This document shows positions 61,487-64,000 of a stretch of 64,000 nt of DNA, piece by piece. The DNA lies in contig NZ_CP019431.1 in NCBI RefSeq assembly GCF_009866765.1, positions 2,046,001-2,110,000 of the forward strand. The letters run 5' to 3'. How positions within the stretch are numbered: position 1 is the first letter of the stretch; each line of letters opens with the position of its first letter. The notes beneath the pieces were generated by a model. It did no database searches. It saw nothing but the letters and a program-made list of their open reading frames with translations, and had not been told where the DNA came from. Origin of the DNA: Pseudomonas sp. S35 (GTDB lineage Bacteria > Pseudomonadota > Gammaproteobacteria > Pseudomonadales > Pseudomonadaceae). The position numbers were made by a program, and so were the translations under genes.

Positions 61487-62402
61487 GGCGGGCCTCCTTG
61501 CCGTCCTTCGGGGCCTCGGCGTCGACTTCCGGCTGCGGCAGATGCGTGGCCGGGTCGAAGCGTTGGATGGCAGGCAAAAGCGACTGCGCAAGGCCGTGCC
61601 CACGCGTCACCAGGTACAGGACGGTGGTGTCCTCGGGCGTGCCGCGCGGGCCGAGTGCCTCATGCTGCAAGGTGGCGGTGAGGAAATCGCCTTGCAGCAC
61701 GCGTGGGTCGAGCGTGATCCAGCCGGTGCTGGTACTGGTGAGGCACACGGCCGTCACCCACTGATCTTCCAGCCGCCACGAGGCGAGTGCGGTGGCGCGC
61801 GCCGGCAGCGTCGGCATCAAGGTGCCGAGGTCCAGGTCACGGCGCAGGTTGACCCGCATGACGCCCGGCAGCGGCTCGACGGTGCGCAGCGGCGCGTACA
61901 GGTTCTGCGCGGCAAAACGCGTGAGCACCACCGGGATAGGCGTTTCGCGCCGGGCCGACTGCGCGTCCGCCTGGCGATTGCCGGTTGCTGGTGCCTCATC
62001 GGCATCAGCCGGCTGATCGCCGTAGCGCGCAGAGGGCGCAGCGCCCTCGACGATACGCACCGGCTCCAATGCCGGCTCGCCTTCCTTGGCCGGCTCGGCC
62101 GCGATGTCCAGCAGGATCAATGCCCCGGTGTCGGCGTCTTGCAGTTGGAGTCGCGTGGGTTCGATCGGCTCGTTCGCGCGCAGGTACACCGCGCCGCCCG
62201 CGCTCTGCACGCGCAGACGCTCGCCCACGCCCGCAGGCACGCCAACGCGGACGTTCCGGTCGATAAACACGATGCGTTCCTGGCCGACCTTCAGTGGCAC
62301 CGCCAGCGGCATGCGTTCCCAGCGCAGAATCTCCACGGCCTGGGCAACAGGAGCCGAGGCCACGGCCAGCAGTCCCAGCAGCGCGAGTACAGGGTGCTTC
62401 AT
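61476..62402 (-). CDS. Conjugation protein, TIGR03749/PFL_4704 family (TraK/VirB9-like)
   Basis: 308 residues with signal peptide MKHPVLALLGLLAVASAPVAQA. Mature start VEILRWERMPLAVPLKVGQERIVFI resembles TraK-type secretin-like proteins; the centre is a disordered Glu/Ala/Pro linker. Periplasmic/outer-membrane core component by analogy. Overlaps the TIGR03746 stop by four bases. Confidence 0.9.
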   Translation of the reverse strand: MKHPVLALLGLLAVASAPVAQAVEILRWERMPLAVPLKVGQERIVFIDRNVRVGVPAGVGERLRVQSAGGAVYLRANEPIEPTRLQLQDADTGALILLDIAAEPAKEGEPALEPVRIVEGAAPSARYGDQPADADEAPATGNRQADAQSARRETPIPVVLTRFAAQNLYAPLRTVEPLPGVMRVNLRRDLDLGTLMPTLPARATALASWRLEDQWVTAVCLTSTSTGWITLDPRVLQGDFLTATLQHEALGPRGTPEDTTVLYLVTRGHGLAQSLLPAIQRFDPATHLPQPEVDAEAPKDGKEARHAQ

Positions 62403-63088
62403 GGTGTTTCTCCTTTGGGCGCTTGCGGAGACAGGCCGCCAGCCGCTGGGCCGGTAGGCTCGGGTGCGCTGATGCGCTGGGGCGTGCCGTCGTAGCAGTC
62501 GAGCGCCAAGCCGAACGGGTTGCGCGAGGGATCGACGTCCACCCGCGTGACCTTGATGGGGTAGCGCACCAGGGCGCGCTTGACCTGCTCTGCGCCGTAA
62601 TATTCGTCGGCGCTAATGTCCAGAGTGACCACCCAGTCGCGGTCGGAGACGACCCGCACGCGGGCGGTGGGATCGTTGCCATAACCGCGGCCAGGGATTT
62701 CATAGATGCCGCGCACGCGCTGCCGCAGTTCGCCCGTGCTGCGCCGGTAATCGAAGTCGGCACGCAGAAAGGCGTGGCAGGACGGTGTGAGGTACGGCGA
62801 GAGCGCGTGCAGGTTGCGCGGGTAGTCTTCCTCGCCATTGGTCGGCCAGCGATTCAACTGCTGGAACACGTAGAATGTGAAGGCGTAGACCGACTCGGGT
62901 GGGACCTCCCACCATTTGCGAGTACTCCCCGAACGCAAGTCCGGTGGGACATGAATCGTCAGGTCGCGCGGTGCGTTCCACCAGCCGCCGCCCATCACGA
63001 CGGCGATGATCACCAGCGCGCCAGCGCCCAGCCGCAGCGTCTTAATGTGCGCCTGCAGATGGGTGATCTCGTTCTTGAAACGGCTCAT
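62399..63088 (-). CDS. Conjugation protein, TIGR03746/PFL_4703 family (VirB8/TraE-like)
   Basis: 229 residues from the ATG at 63088 (MSRFKNEITHLQAHIKTLR). One membrane helix (about 23-38) followed by a periplasmic domain with TFYVFQQLNRWPTNGEEDYPRNLHALSPYLTP, the NTF2-like arrangement of VirB8/TraE proteins. Inner-membrane scaffold of the channel. Ends with a Pro/Gly-rich tail. Confidence 0.92.
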   Translation of the reverse strand: MSRFKNEITHLQAHIKTLRLGAGALVIIAVVMGGGWWNAPRDLTIHVPPDLRSGSTRKWWEVPPESVYAFTFYVFQQLNRWPTNGEEDYPRNLHALSPYLTPSCHAFLRADFDYRRSTGELRQRVRGIYEIPGRGYGNDPTARVRVVSDRDWVVTLDISADEYYGAEQVKRALVRYPIKVTRVDVDPSRNPFGLALDCYDGTPQRISAPEPTGPAAGGLSPQAPKGETP

Positions 63089-63495
63089 TGCGCGCCCCTT
63101 GGCATGGATCTGCGGGTGGACCAGAAGCCCGAGCGCGAGATCAGCATATGGCCGCCCACCCAGCTGGCCGCGAGCGGATGGCGCGTGGCGATCCGCCACT
63201 GCAATTGCCGGTAAAGCCAGGTATCGGGCCGCCCACGCTTGAGGCGGCGGAGAATGCCCCCGCCGATGAACACGCCGAGAGCCACGCCCAGGACGACGAA
63301 CGTGGGCGCGATTGCGATCGTGCGAAACACCCAGGACAACGGCGCGCCGACCAGCAGGCCGGCGGCGCCGGACAGACCGCAGCAAATCCACAGTTCGTCG
63401 GCGGTGAGGCCGCGCACAACAACGGGATGGCGGTTGAGCCGGTGCGGAAGAAACGTCACCGTCCCGTCGGCACGGACATGCTGGTGTTCGGACAT
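63085..63495 (-). CDS. Conjugation membrane protein, TIGR03750 family (TraL/VirB3-like)
   Basis: 136 residues with two adjacent membrane helices (CGLSGAAGLLVGAPLSWVF; IAPTFVVLGVALGVFIGGGIL) and a basic C-terminal part RRLKRGRPDTWLYRQLQWRIA. VirB3/TraL-like inner-membrane component. Overlaps the next gene (ATGA). Confidence 0.9.
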   Translation of the reverse strand: MSEHQHVRADGTVTFLPHRLNRHPVVVRGLTADELWICCGLSGAAGLLVGAPLSWVFRTIAIAPTFVVLGVALGVFIGGGILRRLKRGRPDTWLYRQLQWRIATRHPLAASWVGGHMLISRSGFWSTRRSMPRGAQ

Positions 63496-63506
63496 GGCCA
63501 GCCTCC

Positions 63507-63866
63507 TTACAGGATGCCGGTGGCTTCGGTTAGGAGCCAGATGCCGATCACGAGCAGCACGGCGCCTATGGCGACCGTGAGGCCGAACTGGCCCCAGGTC
63601 TTGCGGCCGGTGTGGATTTCGGCGTAGGTCCCGTATGCGTGGTAGCAGACGCCGATGAACATCGACGCCACCACCAGCAAGGCCACGAGCATGATGATGT
63701 CGTAGCCGTAATTGCGGATGGTCTCCATGATGCCGTTGCCAGTGCCGCGCGTGGGGTTCTCCAGTTGCGGCAGTCCCTGTGCGAACGACAGCGCGGGCAG
63801 CGCGGTGGCGCCCAGGGCCACGATGGCGCGCTGGGCAAGACGGGAAGTGAGGATACGGCTTTGCAT
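63507..63866 (-). CDS. Conjugation membrane protein, TIGR03745 family (pilin-like)
   Basis: 119 residues. Signal-like N-terminus ending ALSFAQG, then LPQLENPTRGTGNGIMETIRNYGYD and two hydrophobic helices (IMLVALLVVASMFIGVCYHAYG; FGLTVAIGAVLLVIGIWLLTEA). Size and two-helix design suit a TrbC/VirB2-type pilin or its relative. Confidence 0.9.
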   Translation of the reverse strand: MQSRILTSRLAQRAIVALGATALPALSFAQGLPQLENPTRGTGNGIMETIRNYGYDIIMLVALLVVASMFIGVCYHAYGTYAEIHTGRKTWGQFGLTVAIGAVLLVIGIWLLTEATGIL

Positions 63867-63882
63867 GGTCAGTCCTTTCAGG

Positions 63883-64000
63883 TCAGGAGAGGAGGAAGAA
63901 ACTCAGGACGAGGTACATCGCGACGAAGCGGATGCACACGCCGAGGAACTGGCGCTGGTTGAGGCGGCTTTCCGTCCATCCCACGTAGGCTGTTCGGATG
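63883..64000 (-). CDS. Conjugation protein, TIGR03758 family (C-terminal part)
   Basis: Runs off the right edge; only the last 39 residues are seen, ending NQRQFLGVCIRFVAMYLVLSFFLLS before a TGA at 63883. The terminal hydrophobic helix and its place just before the TIGR03745 gene match this small two-helix family. Confidence 0.75.
   Translation of the reverse strand, partial: IRTAYVGWTESRLNQRQFLGVCIRFVAMYLVLSFFLLS

Overview
The window reads as a Pseudomonas chromosome of the P. fluorescens type. Evidence: GC-rich coding, gpsA-DUF4389-sixA-thioesterase-hydrolase gene order resembling the PA1611-PA1623 neighbourhood of P. aeruginosa, and GTGGGAGGGGGCTTG-type REP palindromes. From about 21.4 kb to the right edge lies an integrated ICE of the ICEclc/PAGI-2 family with a G-type conjugative apparatus. 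It continues past base 64000, so its right end is not visible.

Region A (1-20.8 kb) is ordinary core genome. It holds the 5' part of a PA1611-like hybrid sensor kinase, a periplasmic binding protein and a TonB receptor (minus strand). Then come gpsA, a DUF4389 protein, sixA, a hotdog thioesterase, two alpha/beta hydrolases, a DUF4892 protein preceded by a coupled 18-codon ORF, and an AI-2E permease. A two-component pair, pyrF, a quinone-oxidoreductase-like reductase, an SDR, a MocR regulator, a chemoreceptor, another hydrolase and a small membrane protein follow.

Region B (20.73-21.5 kb) is a sigma70 promoter driving three near-identical 260-bp tandem units, each tRNA-Glu(TTC) plus tRNA-Gly(GCC). 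The 18-bp end of the last tRNA-Gly is the ICE attachment site.

Region C (21.7-33.4 kb) has the ICE tyrosine integrase, an HTH-less LysR-like protein, an XRE regulator, a full LysR regulator and a compact minus-strand operon. The operon is 5-aminolevulinate-synthase-like enzyme, GNAT acetyltransferase, Gfo/Idh/MocA oxidoreductase, class B asparagine synthetase and MFS exporter, with a divergent MmyB-type regulator. This set matches what would be expected for an alaremycin/primocarcin-type antibiotic (N-acetyl, dehydrated ALA analogue; amide form needs an amidotransferase). It is the most exciting item in the window.

Region D (33.6-44.7 kb) contains an exported protein, a MASE1 membrane protein, a lipase/lipoprotein effector-like cassette with a second 5'-truncated lipase copy, the MobH relaxase, a RES-type toxin with its antitoxin, and a DUF3742 protein. 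The antitoxin is visibly homologous to the C-terminal extension of the ICE integrase.

Region E (44.7-64 kb) is the conjugation cluster on the minus strand (TraG-N, TIGR03755/56/57, DsbA-like, VirB4-like TIGR03744, TIGR03751/52/49/46/50/45/58). Between TIGR03757 and the DsbA-like gene sits a second cargo island (49.4-56.0 kb). Its visibly AT-richer operon encodes an acyl-CoA dehydrogenase homologue, a hexapeptide acyltransferase, a Nudix hydrolase, a HAD phosphatase and an MFS exporter. It is preceded by a remnant MmyB regulator carrying the same promoter/operator sequence as the antibiotic cluster, then a deleted MFS gene and a LysR gene. Functional assignments come from motif reading and memory of families; no database search was run.
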